Positions 41,071 through 51,895 of a stretch of 64,000 bases of DNA are shown here, piece by piece. The notes beneath the pieces were generated by a model. The model had not been told where the DNA came from, did no database searches, and saw only the letters and a program-made list of their open reading frames with translations. The position numbers and the translations under genes were made by a program. This stretch comes from Saccharomyces paradoxus (lineage: Eukaryota; Ascomycota; Saccharomycetes; Saccharomycetales; Saccharomycetaceae). Each line of letters begins with the position of its first letter. Position 1 is the stretch's first letter. The stretch lies in NCBI RefSeq assembly GCF_002079055.1, contig NC_047490.1, forward strand, positions 1 to 64,000, in the 5' to 3' direction.

Positions 41071-41342
41071 GGTGGTACATTTAGACAGTGAACTCCAATT
41101 TTTTCATTATACACTATTTTGGCCATGTTTCTGCAAAAAAAATCTATAACTACAAAGTACTGAATTGGATTGTGATCAGTGCTGCACTGGTTCTCGTTCA
41201 TTTCCTTTTTTTTTTTTGAGCAGAAAAGTATACAGATAAGTACGTTTTGAGATAAACAACACATCTCCCTCCGCTATTTTTTGTAAATTTTAATATTATT
41301 GATAATAAAAAAACTTCCTATACATATATTCAAAGACGCATT

Positions 41343-44300
41343 TTAGAAGTTTTCTTCGCCTAGTATATCCTTTGCACAGCTCTCTACCTGGAACAGGGCT
41401 TCAGAAATATCCGTAAAAGCTCTCGCAAATGCAATGCCGTGGACTTCTGTCCAATGCATTTTTTCACTATCTATTTCAGAGCTGTTTGCAACTGAAGGCA
41501 ATGGCAACTGTTGTTGCCCTGAACTCGATGCCTTCTGTTGGTATATTTTCTTGAATAGGTTCTTCTCCATAGAATTGCCTCCCGAGTTTAAATTCGAATG
41601 TGATTGGTCCTTCATTTCACTGAATTTCTTTATGAAGTGGTAAAGTTTTTTACGTGACATAATTGGATTTGGCAGGTATCGCGGAATCTTGTTTTTTGAT
41701 CTGAAACAATTGGATAAAATGTAAAAAACGAAAATCACTGATGAGACACTATCCCTCCGTAGCGATAGTAAGGCTCTCGTGGTTTCGATATCAAAATCCT
41801 GATCCCAAATTTCAAAAAATGCACCTGAAATTCTCGCTTCAATGATCTTAGATAACAAAAAATGACATGAATCGATTAGACCTGCGTACTTCTCCGGATT
41901 GAAGTTGGAAATAATGATCGGTTCATGGCGAGCCTTTTTCAAAAGTTCTCTGATTGCTTCAAGACTCTGAGTCAGTCTGACTTCACGGATGTGAGAGAAT
42001 GCGAAAGTTAAATCAGTAGGTGCGTCGTCTGCATCTCTGTATAAGTAACGGTCCGCCACGGTTTGGTAAGATTGGCCCAAATGTGCCAGTAAAGATGACA
42101 TACTATCCCTTAGTTCTGTCCTAGCCCTAAATGGCCACACTATCCAATTGATAGGAATCGAAACCAAAATCCCGATAATTAGTGCCAAGCCTGTAACCCA
42201 CGTAGATTTCCATATTCCAGCGGTGGTTAAATTATACTGTCTATCAGGCTTGCTGTATGGTTCGAGAGCAATCACGGTAAAACACATTAATGCAGTGAAG
42301 CTCGATTTGGTGTTTCTATAGACAAGAAAGTTGATGCTGAACGGGACCACAATCAGTCCGGCAAACGTACAAATCACATATGGGCTTCCAAAATGTCTGG
42401 ATTGGTTGGCAGCCCACCCCCAAAAGATACCTACTATACCACAGATTAGTCTTCTCATCACTAACGCCCAGTTACCGGAATATCTCCTATGAGCTAATAA
42501 GTAAAACGTGAGTGGGGCCCACCAACAATGGAATTCTTGATACCAGTGGTACGATTCAGGTAACCAAGTTGGTAAACACAAAAATATCATACAGAAAGTA
42601 ACTTTTAAGGTCCATTTGCATTCATCACCGGATAAAATCCTACTTAATTTCCATAGTTTAAACCTCCAAGGGTTCTGAGTTGTATGAAAGTTGAAGTCAT
42701 TATGATCAATTGCTCTTATGGAAATAATGTGCTTATTACGGTCCTGTGATTTCCCGTCGTCATTTTTTGAATCGAGCATCAGTGCTTCTTCTTCACATTT
42801 GTTATATTTGTGTCTCGACGTGTAAGTATTATATACCCTTTCAAAAATTTCATCGACATCACGTTTGGCTTCAAAATAATGAAGGACGTTTCCTGCACCT
42901 TCATCGAGAACACATTGTTTGGGCAACCTTGTCAGAGCACGAGATAGTGGATACGATGGGAGAGCAATTCTCCAGTGAATATTTTCGCCCAAAATTTGGC
43001 AATCATGGATAACAGTTACTAGTTGCCTTGCGGAATTTCTCAAATATCTTAGGAAAAGGAAAATATCGACAGACTCTTCATCATTTAACAGTTCCTGAGA
43101 AAAAAAACTAGAATTTACAAAATCCTTGTAACAGACATCTAATTTGTAAATTTTCCTCTTTAATTTCGAATGCGAGCGGCTTAATATCTTGGCACATTCA
43201 TCTAAATTGTTTTTTTGATTTGGAGACTCATATTTCTTTAGTACTCTTGATAAATTTTCCAAAACGAAGATCATCTCTAATATTAAGTTGAAGATGCCTT
43301 TGGAGAAGGATGCTTTCAAAGCATTGATGTAGATTTCATTTTTCAGAAGCCCCGGAACGATTGGCTTAAAAGCATTGGGCGTATTTTCTCTTGATGGAAT
43401 GCCCGAGAATTGAGGACTAGCGCTCGCTTCTTTGCTCGGACTAGCGGAGTCTGATCTATATTTCTCTAGTTCTTCATACATCTTTTTCAATTCAACATCG
43501 TTAAAAATTTTAGGTGCAATGGGTAATACTCTCAAAGAAGTTTCCATGGCAGTTAATGAATTCCTTAAACTCTTCAATGACTGAAGTTCAAACCTGGAAA
43601 TTGTTAACTGGTTAACAAAATCTCTAAAACCCTGAGATAGATCAATGTTTAGAGTTTTCACCATTTTTACCTGGGCCAGGTATATTTGCTCTTTGGAGTT
43701 TATCAACTCAGTATCTACTAGTGCCATCAAAAAGGCTTTTGCGGTCTGTAAACACTCGTTATAATGTTCCATTAATTCGGCATTACCACTATGTGGTGAT
43801 ACACATACGCAAACCAGGAGGGATAGTAAAAGGCCGAAGAGGTAGGAAATTCCAAAATCCCAAAAAATTTGCCATTTCAAATCATCCTTAGATGAGGCTA
43901 ACCGAACCGTATGGGTGAATATAATTGACATGGAAAACGAAGTTGTGACATAAAAGAATCGACGATAAACAGACCTTAGCCAAATGGCAAATAAGAGGGC
44001 CATGGTGAGACTTTGAAATAGAATACCTCCCTGGTAGTTTGCGGTTGGCTTTGTCGCTGTGGAAACGTACCAGGCCAAAGCCGACCATCCAAGGCCAAAA
44101 CTTGCGCCGATTATGGAGCTTGCAGTCATCTCCAGTTGAACACCAATATTTCTAACTGGATGATGTATAAGCACTGCGATGGGTAGGAAATACCTGAATT
44201 CATGGCCAACCCACTTACCAGAAGGCCTGATAACGCAAATCACGATAGCAATGAAATAGGCAATGAAAAACTTGAATATGGATACACCATTTTTTCTAAT

Positions 44301-44720
44301 ATCTCTAGGGAAATGAACGACAGGCCTGTAGATAACAGTCCAGATATATTGGGAAAACTTGGTAAAAGTAGATTGCAATTTTTTCTTTGCGGCGCCATTC
44401 TCGTCATCGATATCGCTGTTAGGAGACCTAGCTTTGCTATCTGGCTTGGTAAAAGCAGCATCAAAAAACCCATCTCTTAGCTCTTCCAGTCCAAAGTCCT
44501 CCACTTCCTCCCAATGTTTGTCCTTAGTCAAATTTTCGAGCCGCATTTGCGATAAGGATGCCACTGATTGTTGTGGACTTCCTGCAAAGCCAAGACCACT
44601 TGTGCCGGCAGGGTTTCTATAATTCAGTTCATGTAGCGACCTAAGCGACGTTTGGGAGTATGAACCCTTCACAATGTCAGGATCAGGAGTGGGACTTCGA
44701 TCTCGCTCATATCTTTTCAT
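41343..44720 (-). CDS. BRE4: Brefeldin A sensitivity membrane protein Bre4
   Basis: A large multi-pass membrane protein, 1125 residues, whose loss gives brefeldin A sensitivity; it is linked to endocytic traffic. Two clusters of about six membrane segments each are visible (about residues 140-310 and 690-850). They are separated by a hydrophilic, partly helical region, and long cytosolic ends flank them. This arrangement is that of the fungal aromatic-acid-exporter-like (FUSC-related) family. Ser-rich segments ([18 protein letters not shown]) could be phosphorylated. Transport activity has not been shown as far as I know. Confidence 0.95.
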   Translation of the reverse strand: MKRYERDRSPTPDPDIVKGSYSQTSLRSLHELNYRNPAGTSGLGFAGSPQQSVASLSQMRLENLTKDKHWEEVEDFGLEELRDGFFDAAFTKPDSKARSPNSDIDDENGAAKKKLQSTFTKFSQYIWTVIYRPVVHFPRDIRKNGVSIFKFFIAYFIAIVICVIRPSGKWVGHEFRYFLPIAVLIHHPVRNIGVQLEMTASSIIGASFGLGWSALAWYVSTATKPTANYQGGILFQSLTMALLFAIWLRSVYRRFFYVTTSFSMSIIFTHTVRLASSKDDLKWQIFWDFGISYLFGLLLSLLVCVCVSPHSGNAELMEHYNECLQTAKAFLMALVDTELINSKEQIYLAQVKMVKTLNIDLSQGFRDFVNQLTISRFELQSLKSLRNSLTAMETSLRVLPIAPKIFNDVELKKMYEELEKYRSDSASPSKEASASPQFSGIPSRENTPNAFKPIVPGLLKNEIYINALKASFSKGIFNLILEMIFVLENLSRVLKKYESPNQKNNLDECAKILSRSHSKLKRKIYKLDVCYKDFVNSSFFSQELLNDEESVDIFLFLRYLRNSARQLVTVIHDCQILGENIHWRIALPSYPLSRALTRLPKQCVLDEGAGNVLHYFEAKRDVDEIFERVYNTYTSRHKYNKCEEEALMLDSKNDDGKSQDRNKHIISIRAIDHNDFNFHTTQNPWRFKLWKLSRILSGDECKWTLKVTFCMIFLCLPTWLPESYHWYQEFHCWWAPLTFYLLAHRRYSGNWALVMRRLICGIVGIFWGWAANQSRHFGSPYVICTFAGLIVVPFSINFLVYRNTKSSFTALMCFTVIALEPYSKPDRQYNLTTAGIWKSTWVTGLALIIGILVSIPINWIVWPFRARTELRDSMSSLLAHLGQSYQTVADRYLYRDADDAPTDLTFAFSHIREVRLTQSLEAIRELLKKARHEPIIISNFNPEKYAGLIDSCHFLLSKIIEARISGAFFEIWDQDFDIETTRALLSLRRDSVSSVIFVFYILSNCFRSKNKIPRYLPNPIMSRKKLYHFIKKFSEMKDQSHSNLNSGGNSMEKNLFKKIYQQKASSSGQQQLPLPSVANSSEIDSEKMHWTEVHGIAFARAFTDISEALFQVESCAKDILGEENF

Positions 44721-45174
44721 GAGGGCACTATTACAATTCCAGCACTATACTGTATATGCTTTTTTTAATGGAGCACAAAGTAAGGAAAGATGAACTTTAG
44801 ATTGATTAAACTGTTGTCGGCGCTTAAAACCGTCCTTCTGCACGTTTCTATACGCACGTCGATATATAATCATCTTCGATAATATTATATCGTCTTTCAC
44901 TTCCAGATCTTGCTCATTGGAAAGTCTTATCCGGAATCTAATCTTGGACGTCAGGTTTATTGTTCATTCTTTTTAGGTTATCCATTTTATTTTCTTTGCA
45001 TTTTCTAGGTTAAGAGAATATATAGCTAGGGTATTATTAGGGTTTCTTGTATTAGGAAATTTCATTTGTACACTATAAAGAGGAAGAGGACTATATTTAC
45101 ATTTATTGAGAAAAGGGTTCATCGAGGAGGAGTTGGGAAAAGCGCTCGTTGGTAGTAGTTTGCGAATAGTGGAG
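44721..45174. other. BRE4-PTP1 divergent promoter region
   Basis: 454 bp between two diverging genes. The open frame of PTP1 continues upstream to 45106, but the family start is at 45175. Confidence 0.55.
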
Positions 45175-46182
45175 ATGGCAGCTGCACCATGGTATATTAG
45201 GCAACGTGATACGGATTTACTAGGCAAATTCAAGTTCATACAAAATCAAGAAGACGGGAGATTAAGGGAAGCTACAAATGGCACGGTGAATTCACGATGG
45301 TCATTAGGGGTGAGCATAGAATCTCGTAACGACGCTAGGAATAGGTACGTTAACATTATGCCGTATGAAAGGAACCGCGTCCATTTGAAGACGCAGTCAG
45401 GGAATGACTACATCAATGCCTCGTACGTCAAAGTGGACGTTCCTGGACAGAGCATCGAGCCAGGATACTATATTGCCACGCAAGGTCCGACGCGAAAAAC
45501 ATGGGATCAGTTTTGGCAAATGTGTTATCATAACTGTCCTTTAGACAATATTGTCATTGTGATGGTCACTCCCCTGGTCGAATACAACAGGGAGAAGTGC
45601 TACCAGTACTGGCCTCGCGGCGGTGAGGACGATATGGTTAGAATCGCATCGCAATGGGAAAGTCCGGGTGGCGCCAGTGATATGACTCAGTTCCCCTCTG
45701 ACTTGAAAATAGAATTTGTTAATGTACATAAGGTGAAGGACTATTATACGGTCACCGACATTAGACTCACGCCTGCGGACCCTCGTGTAGGACCCGTCAA
45801 GACTGTTCACCATTTTTACTTCGACCTTTGGAAAGATATGAACAAACCAGAGGAAGTGGTACCCATAATGGAATTATGCGCTCATTCCCACAGCTTGAAT
45901 TCCCGCGGGAACCCCATTATAGTACACTGTTCCGCAGGCGTAGGCAGAACAGGGACATTCATTGCCCTAGACCACCTTATGCATGATACTTTGGATTTCA
46001 AAAATATTACAGAACGCTCAAGGCATTCGGTCGGGGCTACAGAGGAGTACACACGGGATTTGATCGAGCAGATCGTGTTACAGTTGCGTTCGCAAAGAAT
46101 GAAGATGGTGCAGACGAAGGATCAGTTCTTATTTATCTATCATGCCGCCAAGTATCTTAACAGTCTTTCTGCTAACCAATAG
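45175..46182 (+). CDS. PTP1: Protein tyrosine phosphatase Ptp1
   Basis: A cytosolic tyrosine-specific phosphatase, with reported substrates including Fpr3 and a role in filamentous growth. The start MAAAPWYIRQRDTD matches S. cerevisiae and gives 335 residues. An upstream in-frame codon at 45106 would add 23 unsupported residues. The substrate loop NYINAS-type segment is GNDYINASYV. The WPD-equivalent and Q-loop regions are present, and the P-loop is IVHCSAGVGRTGTF with the nucleophilic Cys at about residue 252. The protein differs from S288C at scattered positions. One is a change in the loop after the P-loop helix (SRHSVGATEEY here, SRHSDRATEEY as I recall). Confidence 0.96.
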   Translation: MAAAPWYIRQRDTDLLGKFKFIQNQEDGRLREATNGTVNSRWSLGVSIESRNDARNRYVNIMPYERNRVHLKTQSGNDYINASYVKVDVPGQSIEPGYYIATQGPTRKTWDQFWQMCYHNCPLDNIVIVMVTPLVEYNREKCYQYWPRGGEDDMVRIASQWESPGGASDMTQFPSDLKIEFVNVHKVKDYYTVTDIRLTPADPRVGPVKTVHHFYFDLWKDMNKPEEVVPIMELCAHSHSLNSRGNPIIVHCSAGVGRTGTFIALDHLMHDTLDFKNITERSRHSVGATEEYTRDLIEQIVLQLRSQRMKMVQTKDQFLFIYHAAKYLNSLSANQ

Positions 46183-46542
46183 ACAGTTACATAAAAGTTC
46201 CTAATTGTGCATTCTTTCAACAATATTACTTATTCATCCTTATAACTAAATTCTGGTTTCGTTGTCATGGGAACATAGCCCATACACCTCAGTTGTGTAT
46301 GATCATGTTAAACGGATTTAGGAAATAATGCAATTTTTTATGGCACGCAACTAAAAAAAAAAAAAAAAAAAAAAAGAAAAATTTTTCATCCTCGCTCGCT
46401 CGACGTTTCTTTTGAAGTACTCATCTCTTTTTATATAAAGATTAGTTAGTTATTGTCACTTTGCTTTTCCTTCTTTAAAAATGTTTCTTGCTTTTGGAAT
46501 TTCAAACGTACCAAGATCATTACAGTATTTTAATTGAACAAA
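46183..46542 (+). promoter_or_regulatory. SSB1 promoter
   Basis: The 360-bp region contains CCCATACACC at 46279-46288, a good match to the Rap1 core. An uninterrupted run of 23 A lies at 46353-46375, and TATATAAA at 46432-46439 is about 104-111 bp before the ATG. This Rap1-like, poly(dA), TATA layout resembles ribosomal-protein promoters, and SSB genes are known to be co-regulated with ribosomal protein genes. Factor binding is inferred. Confidence 0.55.
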
Positions 46543-48384
46543 ATGGCTGAAGGTGTTTTCCAAGGTGCTATCGGTATCGATTTAGGTACAACCTACTCTT
46601 GTGTTGCTACTTACGAATCCTCCGTTGAAATTATTGCCAACGAACAAGGTAACAGAGTCACACCATCTTTCGTTGCTTTCACTCCAGAAGAAAGATTGAT
46701 TGGTGATGCTGCCAAGAACCAAGCTGCTTTGAACCCAAGAAACACTGTCTTCGATGCTAAGCGTTTGATTGGTAGAAGATTTGACGATGAGTCTGTCCAA
46801 AAGGACATGAAGACTTGGCCTTTCAAGGTTATCGACGTCGATGGCAACCCAGTCATTGAAGTCCAATACTTGGAAGAAACCAAGACTTTCTCCCCACAAG
46901 AAATTTCCGCTATGGTTTTGACCAAGATGAAGGAAATTGCTGAAGCTAAGATTGGTAAGAAGGTTGAAAAGGCCGTTATTACTGTCCCAGCTTACTTTAA
47001 CGATGCTCAAAGACAAGCTACCAAGGATGCTGGTGCCATTTCTGGTTTGAACGTTTTGCGTATCATCAACGAACCTACTGCCGCTGCTATTGCTTACGGT
47101 CTAGGTGCTGGTAAGTCCGAAAAGGAAAGACATGTTTTGATTTTCGATTTGGGTGGTGGTACTTTCGATGTTTCCTTGTTGCACATTGCTGGTGGTGTTT
47201 ACACTGTTAAATCTACCTCCGGTAACACTCATTTGGGTGGTCAAGATTTCGACACCAACTTGTTGGAACATTTCAAAGCCGAATTCAAGAAGAAGACTGG
47301 TTTGGACATCTCCGATGATGCCAGAGCTTTGAGAAGATTGAGAACCGCTGCTGAAAGAGCTAAGAGAACCTTATCTTCTGTCACTCAAACCACCGTTGAA
47401 GTCGACTCTTTGTTCGATGGTGAAGATTTCGAATCCTCTTTGACCAGAGCTAGATTCGAAGACTTGAATGCTCCATTGTTCAAGTCTACTTTGGAGCCTG
47501 TTGAACAAGTTTTGAAGGACGCTAAGATCTCTAAGTCTCAAATCGACGAAGTTGTCTTGGTTGGTGGTTCTACCAGAATTCCAAAGGTCCAAAAGTTGTT
47601 GTCTGACTTCTTTGACGGTAAGCAATTGGAAAAGTCTATTAACCCAGATGAAGCTGTTGCTTACGGTGCTGCTGTTCAAGGTGCTATCTTGACTGGTCAA
47701 TCCACATCTGACGAAACCAAGGACTTATTGTTGTTAGATGTTGCTCCATTATCCCTAGGTGTTGGTATGCAAGGTGACATGTTCGGTATTGTTGTCCCAA
47801 GAAACACTACTGTTCCAACAATCAAGAGAAGAACTTTCACCACCTGTGCTGACAACCAAACCACTGTTCAATTCCCAGTCTACCAAGGTGAGCGTGTCAA
47901 CTGTAAAGAAAACACTTTGTTGGGTGAATTCGACTTGAAGAACATCCCAATGATGCCAGCTGGTGAACCAGTCTTGGAAGCTATCTTCGAAGTGGACGCT
48001 AACGGTATCTTGAAGGTTACTGCAGTCGAAAAGTCTACCGGTAAGTCCTCTAACATCACTATCTCTAACGCTGTTGGTAGATTGTCTTCTGAAGAAATTG
48101 AAAAGATGGTTAACCAAGCCGAAGAGTTCAAGGCCGCCGATGAAGCTTTTGCTAAGAAGCACGAAGCTAGACAAAGATTGGAATCCTACGTTGCTTCCAT
48201 CGAACAAACTGTCACTGACCCAGTCTTATCTTCTAAATTGAAGAGAGGTTCCAAGTCCAAGATCGAAGCTGCTTTGTCCGATGCTTTGGCTGCTTTGCAA
48301 ATCGAAGACCCATCTGCTGATGAATTGAGAAAGGCTGAAGTTGGTTTGAAGAGAGTTGTCACCAAGGCCATGTCTTCTCGTTAA
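46543..48384 (+). CDS. SSB1: Ribosome-associated Hsp70 chaperone Ssb1
   Basis: Ssb1 is a fungal Hsp70 that binds translating ribosomes and, with the RAC complex (Ssz1-Zuo1), folds nascent chains. The start [20 protein letters not shown] gives 613 residues. Earlier in-frame TTG sequence is not used. The ATPase domain (about 1-390) has [20 protein letters not shown] and VGGSTRIP. The peptide-binding domain and C-terminal lid follow, and a leucine-rich export signal near the end ([16 protein letters not shown]) is typical of Ssb. Codon use is strongly biased to preferred yeast codons, as expected for a very abundant protein. It is almost identical to S. cerevisiae Ssb1. Confidence 0.98.
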   Translation: MAEGVFQGAIGIDLGTTYSCVATYESSVEIIANEQGNRVTPSFVAFTPEERLIGDAAKNQAALNPRNTVFDAKRLIGRRFDDESVQKDMKTWPFKVIDVDGNPVIEVQYLEETKTFSPQEISAMVLTKMKEIAEAKIGKKVEKAVITVPAYFNDAQRQATKDAGAISGLNVLRIINEPTAAAIAYGLGAGKSEKERHVLIFDLGGGTFDVSLLHIAGGVYTVKSTSGNTHLGGQDFDTNLLEHFKAEFKKKTGLDISDDARALRRLRTAAERAKRTLSSVTQTTVEVDSLFDGEDFESSLTRARFEDLNAPLFKSTLEPVEQVLKDAKISKSQIDEVVLVGGSTRIPKVQKLLSDFFDGKQLEKSINPDEAVAYGAAVQGAILTGQSTSDETKDLLLLDVAPLSLGVGMQGDMFGIVVPRNTTVPTIKRRTFTTCADNQTTVQFPVYQGERVNCKENTLLGEFDLKNIPMMPAGEPVLEAIFEVDANGILKVTAVEKSTGKSSNITISNAVGRLSSEEIEKMVNQAEEFKAADEAFAKKHEARQRLESYVASIEQTVTDPVLSSKLKRGSKSKIEAALSDALAALQIEDPSADELRKAEVGLKRVVTKAMSSR

Positions 48385-48826
48385 GATTGCATTCATCACA
48401 TATATATGAATATTACTTATATTGTATATAAATTTTGTTTTCTCTTAACTTTGTATCCTTAATAAAATAAAATTCACAAGTATCACAATTAAAAGTATTT
48501 GTTTTTCTTTCGCGTGCCTCTTGCTGGGCCGGCATTACTGGTATATCTGATGAAGACTGATCAATAATTAACAATGGCCTATACGTAAGTTGAAACAAAG
48601 CAATGTGAGTATTGTTTTGTATTGAGGAATTTTTTATCAGTAACCGTAACTGAGACTATTACTCAATCATTCAAGTAAAGAGATCACCAACTATAGTGAT
48701 GAAAAGTACACTTATAATTTTTTTATTAGTTCGGTATAAAAAAAAGTCTTAATAAGATCTTTTTTTTCCAAAATATTAAAATTTACATTTATCACATACA
48801 ACTTTTTTTTAACTAATGTACACATT
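48385..48826. other. SSB1-HO convergent spacer
   Basis: AT-rich 3' flanks. No gene is seen. Confidence 0.6.
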
Positions 48827-50587
48827 TTAGCATATACGCGCACCAACATTAGTACCACAACTCTTATGAGGCCCACGAACAGCATCGAACTGTAAGATTC
48901 CACCACATTTTAGACACTCTGGTCCTTTAATCGGCAAACCTTCCGGCGTAATACCCAATTTTTCACCTTTTTCTTTTGCTTTTTTCACTTCACGTGCTTC
49001 TGGTACATACTTGCAATTTATACAGTGATGTCCACTGAATTTGTATCTTCCATAACATCTAGCACATACCCGATTTTTACCGCTCCAATCTTTATAAAAA
49101 TACTTAATTCCCTTTCTGGGGCAGGCAACACAGTGCTTCAAATTTTTCCTCTGTGATATTTTAAGCTGTTCACCCACGCAACAGCCGCGACATGATTTCA
49201 CTTCTATTTTGTTGCCTAGCAAGAAATTCTTATGACCTTCTATTGTAAGCCCATATACGGTACTTTCACCTTGAAAATCATCCGTGAACCCGAAATATAC
49301 GGCTTGTCTTTTCACAATTAGGGGAACTTCCCTTGTTTTATGACCACTTCGACAATATGACAGAACATTCTGTAATGTTGTTCCTCCAGCAACATTACAG
49401 TCGTATGTAAATTGACATTGGACTTTCCTTCCCTCAATAATTTCCTCCCTAGCTGATCTAGTTGTCACAGTAGCAGACATTCCAAGAGATCTTGAAATAT
49501 GAACAATTCCGTCCATAATGGATGAATAGACTGTCTGAATTGCTATTTTATAAGATTCAGGGCCTTCTCCCTTTTTCACGACGTACCCATCTGAGTCGAT
49601 CAAGCCAGCCAAGAATGCTTCACGAACTTCTATGTGTTCGCCGTACATAAATTCAGGAATTTGCTTTTCCCCATCAAGATCCCTTTTAAACTTTAGAATC
49701 GTGACAGCTTTCCAAAATGGATTATTTTTCCTTAAATTCCTTGTCTTCCTGTTTTCACCTGGTCCATCACCATAATGAAGCCTCACATGTTTGGCACGCA
49801 GCGGAGCGTGATCGTCACAAACCGTAAGGTAGAGGCCCCAAATTTTAGCATGTTTTCTTAAACTTTCCATTAGTTTAGGATCTAAGCTATCCACTGAGAT
49901 CTCTGGCTCTTTTGTTGTACCGTCACCTAGCCATAGACCAAGCATCCAAGCCATACTTTTAACAGCAGGAGTTACAAGGTCGCTACGTCCGGTGAGAAAT
50001 TTAGATAAAACACCATTTCCTGTAAGCACTGGCCCAAAACGTATGCAACTAGAGATTCTCAATTGAGCATCAAGATAATCTAAGTCTCTGACTTCAATGT
50101 CAAAGTTGAAATATTCTCCTTTTGAGCGTTCCATTTCTTCTATGAACCGTTTCGCGGCATATTCACCCTCCACGGTCATCGGAAATGTCTTATGATGATT
50201 TTTTGGAATTGTTATTATTCTTCCATCGAGTGTCTGACATTGCTGCAGATTCCTCCATCTCACTTTATATTTGGTGGCATTCCTGCCACTTTTTTCCAAC
50301 AATGGTTTAGTAGGGACCCTGACTGACAATTTATGGCCTGCGGTACATTGTAAGGCAAGACGCTGATAAACTGTTCTACGCCTAGGGTCTAACCTACCAG
50401 GTTCACCTTCAAAAGCTCTGTGCTTGGTTTTTTGCTGAATATTATAAATTTTCTGATAGCCCTGTGTGACATTTACAACGCGGGCGGCAGAGCCATCTGC
50501 GCACATAACGTAAGAGTTGGCCGTGACGTTTGCGATGTCTTTAATTTCACCACTGGCCATCAGAATAGTTGTGTTCTCAGAAAGCAT
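48827..50587 (-). CDS. HO: Mating-type switching endonuclease HO
   Basis: HO makes the double-strand break at MAT that starts mating-type switching. The 586-residue protein is intein-derived. It has an N-terminal HINT-like region (MLSENTTILMASGEIKDI), two LAGLIDADG motifs (LGLWLGDGTT around 216-225 and FLAGLIDSDGYV around 325-336) and a HINT-like NFLLGN segment near 454. A Cys-rich zinc-finger tail (about 466-586) follows. The frame is intact. Residues Thr189, Gly223 and Leu405 are those I recall for active alleles (S288C ho has Ala, Ser and Ser); residue 475 is Leu. It should be active, which would make the strain homothallic. The gene is transcribed away from its very long promoter. Confidence 0.97.
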   Translation of the reverse strand: MLSENTTILMASGEIKDIANVTANSYVMCADGSAARVVNVTQGYQKIYNIQQKTKHRAFEGEPGRLDPRRRTVYQRLALQCTAGHKLSVRVPTKPLLEKSGRNATKYKVRWRNLQQCQTLDGRIITIPKNHHKTFPMTVEGEYAAKRFIEEMERSKGEYFNFDIEVRDLDYLDAQLRISSCIRFGPVLTGNGVLSKFLTGRSDLVTPAVKSMAWMLGLWLGDGTTKEPEISVDSLDPKLMESLRKHAKIWGLYLTVCDDHAPLRAKHVRLHYGDGPGENRKTRNLRKNNPFWKAVTILKFKRDLDGEKQIPEFMYGEHIEVREAFLAGLIDSDGYVVKKGEGPESYKIAIQTVYSSIMDGIVHISRSLGMSATVTTRSAREEIIEGRKVQCQFTYDCNVAGGTTLQNVLSYCRSGHKTREVPLIVKRQAVYFGFTDDFQGESTVYGLTIEGHKNFLLGNKIEVKSCRGCCVGEQLKISQRKNLKHCVACPRKGIKYFYKDWSGKNRVCARCYGRYKFSGHHCINCKYVPEAREVKKAKEKGEKLGITPEGLPIKGPECLKCGGILQFDAVRGPHKSCGTNVGARIC

Positions 50588-50987
50588 GTTGAAGTTAGAT
50601 GAAATTGATTGCTGCTTATAAGGGTGTGGATTTAGAGGTAATGGTTGTAATAGAAGTAAAAGCCACTTGGAATAGGAATTGAATACAATTCTATGAGCTT
50701 TAAATATTTAATGATGAATAGTACATTTAGAGCACTTCAACAAGCTTCTGTAGACTTCATTTAAACAGGAAGAGCTACGTGATCTCTTCTGCAGCTTTAC
50801 TAGAGGCTATCTTGAACTTTTCGTGGTTTTAGACCTAATTGAACGCCCAACGGTAGCATAATTTAAAGTAGCGGTATCAATGGTAGTAGCACTAGTAGGT
50901 AGTGGTAGCAATTTCCACTATGAGGACGAGCCGTTCTCCTGCAAGTGATGTTAATGTAAACATTTACATGAATTTTTCGCGATAATT

Positions 50988-51007
50988 TGATGTAAATAAT
51001 AACATGC
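50988..51007 (-). promoter_or_regulatory. a1-alpha2 operator in reverse orientation, one mismatch
   Basis: TGATGTAAATAATAACATGC matches the reverse-complement operator except at the last base and abuts the SCB starting at 51008. A weaker two-mismatch copy lies at 50952-50971. Confidence 0.65.
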
Positions 51008-51153
51008 TTTTCGTGGATCTCTTCGTAAGCCATAGATTTATTTTCGTGAGTTACCAAAAGTAAGTCATAGGAACGGTACTTACAAACCCTTTCTGTAGTA
51101 TAACCCAAGTTCTCAATACACGCATAAGAAAAAAACGTAAGTTTTCGTGGCAA

Positions 51154-51173
51154 TCGTGTATTCAGTTACATCA
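51154..51173 (+). promoter_or_regulatory. a1-alpha2 diploid repression operator, perfect match
   Basis: TCGTGTATTCAGTTACATCA fits the haploid-specific-gene operator TCRTGTNNWNANNTACATCA at every fixed position. It lies between two SCB boxes, so repressor and activator sites interleave. Confidence 0.85.
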
Positions 51174-51244
51174 GTTTTCGTGAAACTCATGTGCACATCC
51201 GCCCTTAAGCCCTGCGTAGGATTATGTTCTTTTTCGTGAAGTAT

Positions 51245-51264
51245 TCATGTCTTTAACTGCATCA
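51245..51264 (+). promoter_or_regulatory. a1-alpha2 operator, one mismatch
   Basis: TCATGTCTTTAACTGCATCA differs from the operator consensus at one fixed position. Confidence 0.7.
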
Positions 51265-51314
51265 ATTTTCATGAGGCACACTTGTCTACCATCCTGTCAG
51301 ATCTCGTGAATCTT

Positions 51315-51334
51315 TCATGTATTCATTCACATCA
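51315..51334 (+). promoter_or_regulatory. a1-alpha2 operator, one mismatch
   Basis: TCATGTATTCATTCACATCA differs from the operator consensus at one fixed position and abuts the SCB starting at 51335. Confidence 0.75.
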
Positions 51335-51875
51335 TTTTCGTGATCCTCGAAGCCTATTGAGGTCACTTTTCGTGATCCGTTGGTCTGCTACGGTGGCATT
51401 AATTTTGCTAAGCCAAGGATATAAACCATACGATCAGTTTTCGTGAATCTGGCATGTAGTACTATGGCGTCTGCCTTGATTTTCAATCCATAACAGCGAT
51501 CAATACCGACCTCAAAAAGGAAAAGTAATGAATTTGGCGTTACACCCCAAGGACGCCAAACGGATCGAGACTTACTCAATCACTATCAATGAGACAAAAC
51601 ACACCTTAGGTATCTTAAACCGATTTATCGGAACACTCTGCGGTTCTTTCTTTGGGATATACCTGGACATTTTGTGACCTCCAAGAAACGAGGGCTCTAC
51701 GAGCTTATTGGCGCCCCTCAGACATTAGCCGCCACGAATCAAACGTTTTACGCGATTTGGCCCAAATCAGTTTCTCACAGATCATTCGTAGAGTGAAAAA
51801 GCACATCGATTATTTCATACTCCTTTGGGTTAATTGCTGTTGAGGTCTTTTTTAATTTTGATTGAGCGGTTTGCT

Positions 51876-51895
51876 CCAGCATTGTAGTATGCTGG
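51876..51895. promoter_or_regulatory. Inverted pair of Swi5/Ace2-type sites in HO URS1
   Basis: CCAGCAT (51876-51882) and ATGCTGG (51889-51895) form a perfect inverted repeat with a 6-bp spacer. The second arm read on the minus strand is AACCAGCA, an excellent Swi5/Ace2 site. The position, about 1300 bp upstream of the HO start, agrees with the Swi5 site B I recall for S. cerevisiae. A further CCAGCA lies at 51994-51999. Confidence 0.65.

Larger units (their letters stand above)
50818..51445. promoter_or_regulatory. Nine exact SCB cell-cycle boxes (SBF sites) of HO URS2
   Basis: TTTTCGTG (CACGAAAA on the coding strand) starts at 50818, 51008, 51041, 51142, 51175, 51231, 51335, 51367 and 51438. 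A CGCGAAAA variant starts at 50974, and TTTTCATG occurs near 51266. SBF (Swi4-Swi6) binds CACGAAA and drives late-G1 transcription. The cluster lies 231-858 bp upstream of the ATG, where URS2 is expected. All exact copies have the same orientation. Confidence 0.92.

Noticed and set aside
47371-48207. Long antisense frames in SSB1 (S. cerevisiae dubious ORF YDL228C region)
   Set aside because: Strong codon bias in SSB1 leaves few antisense stops, and such frames are a known artefact of highly expressed genes.
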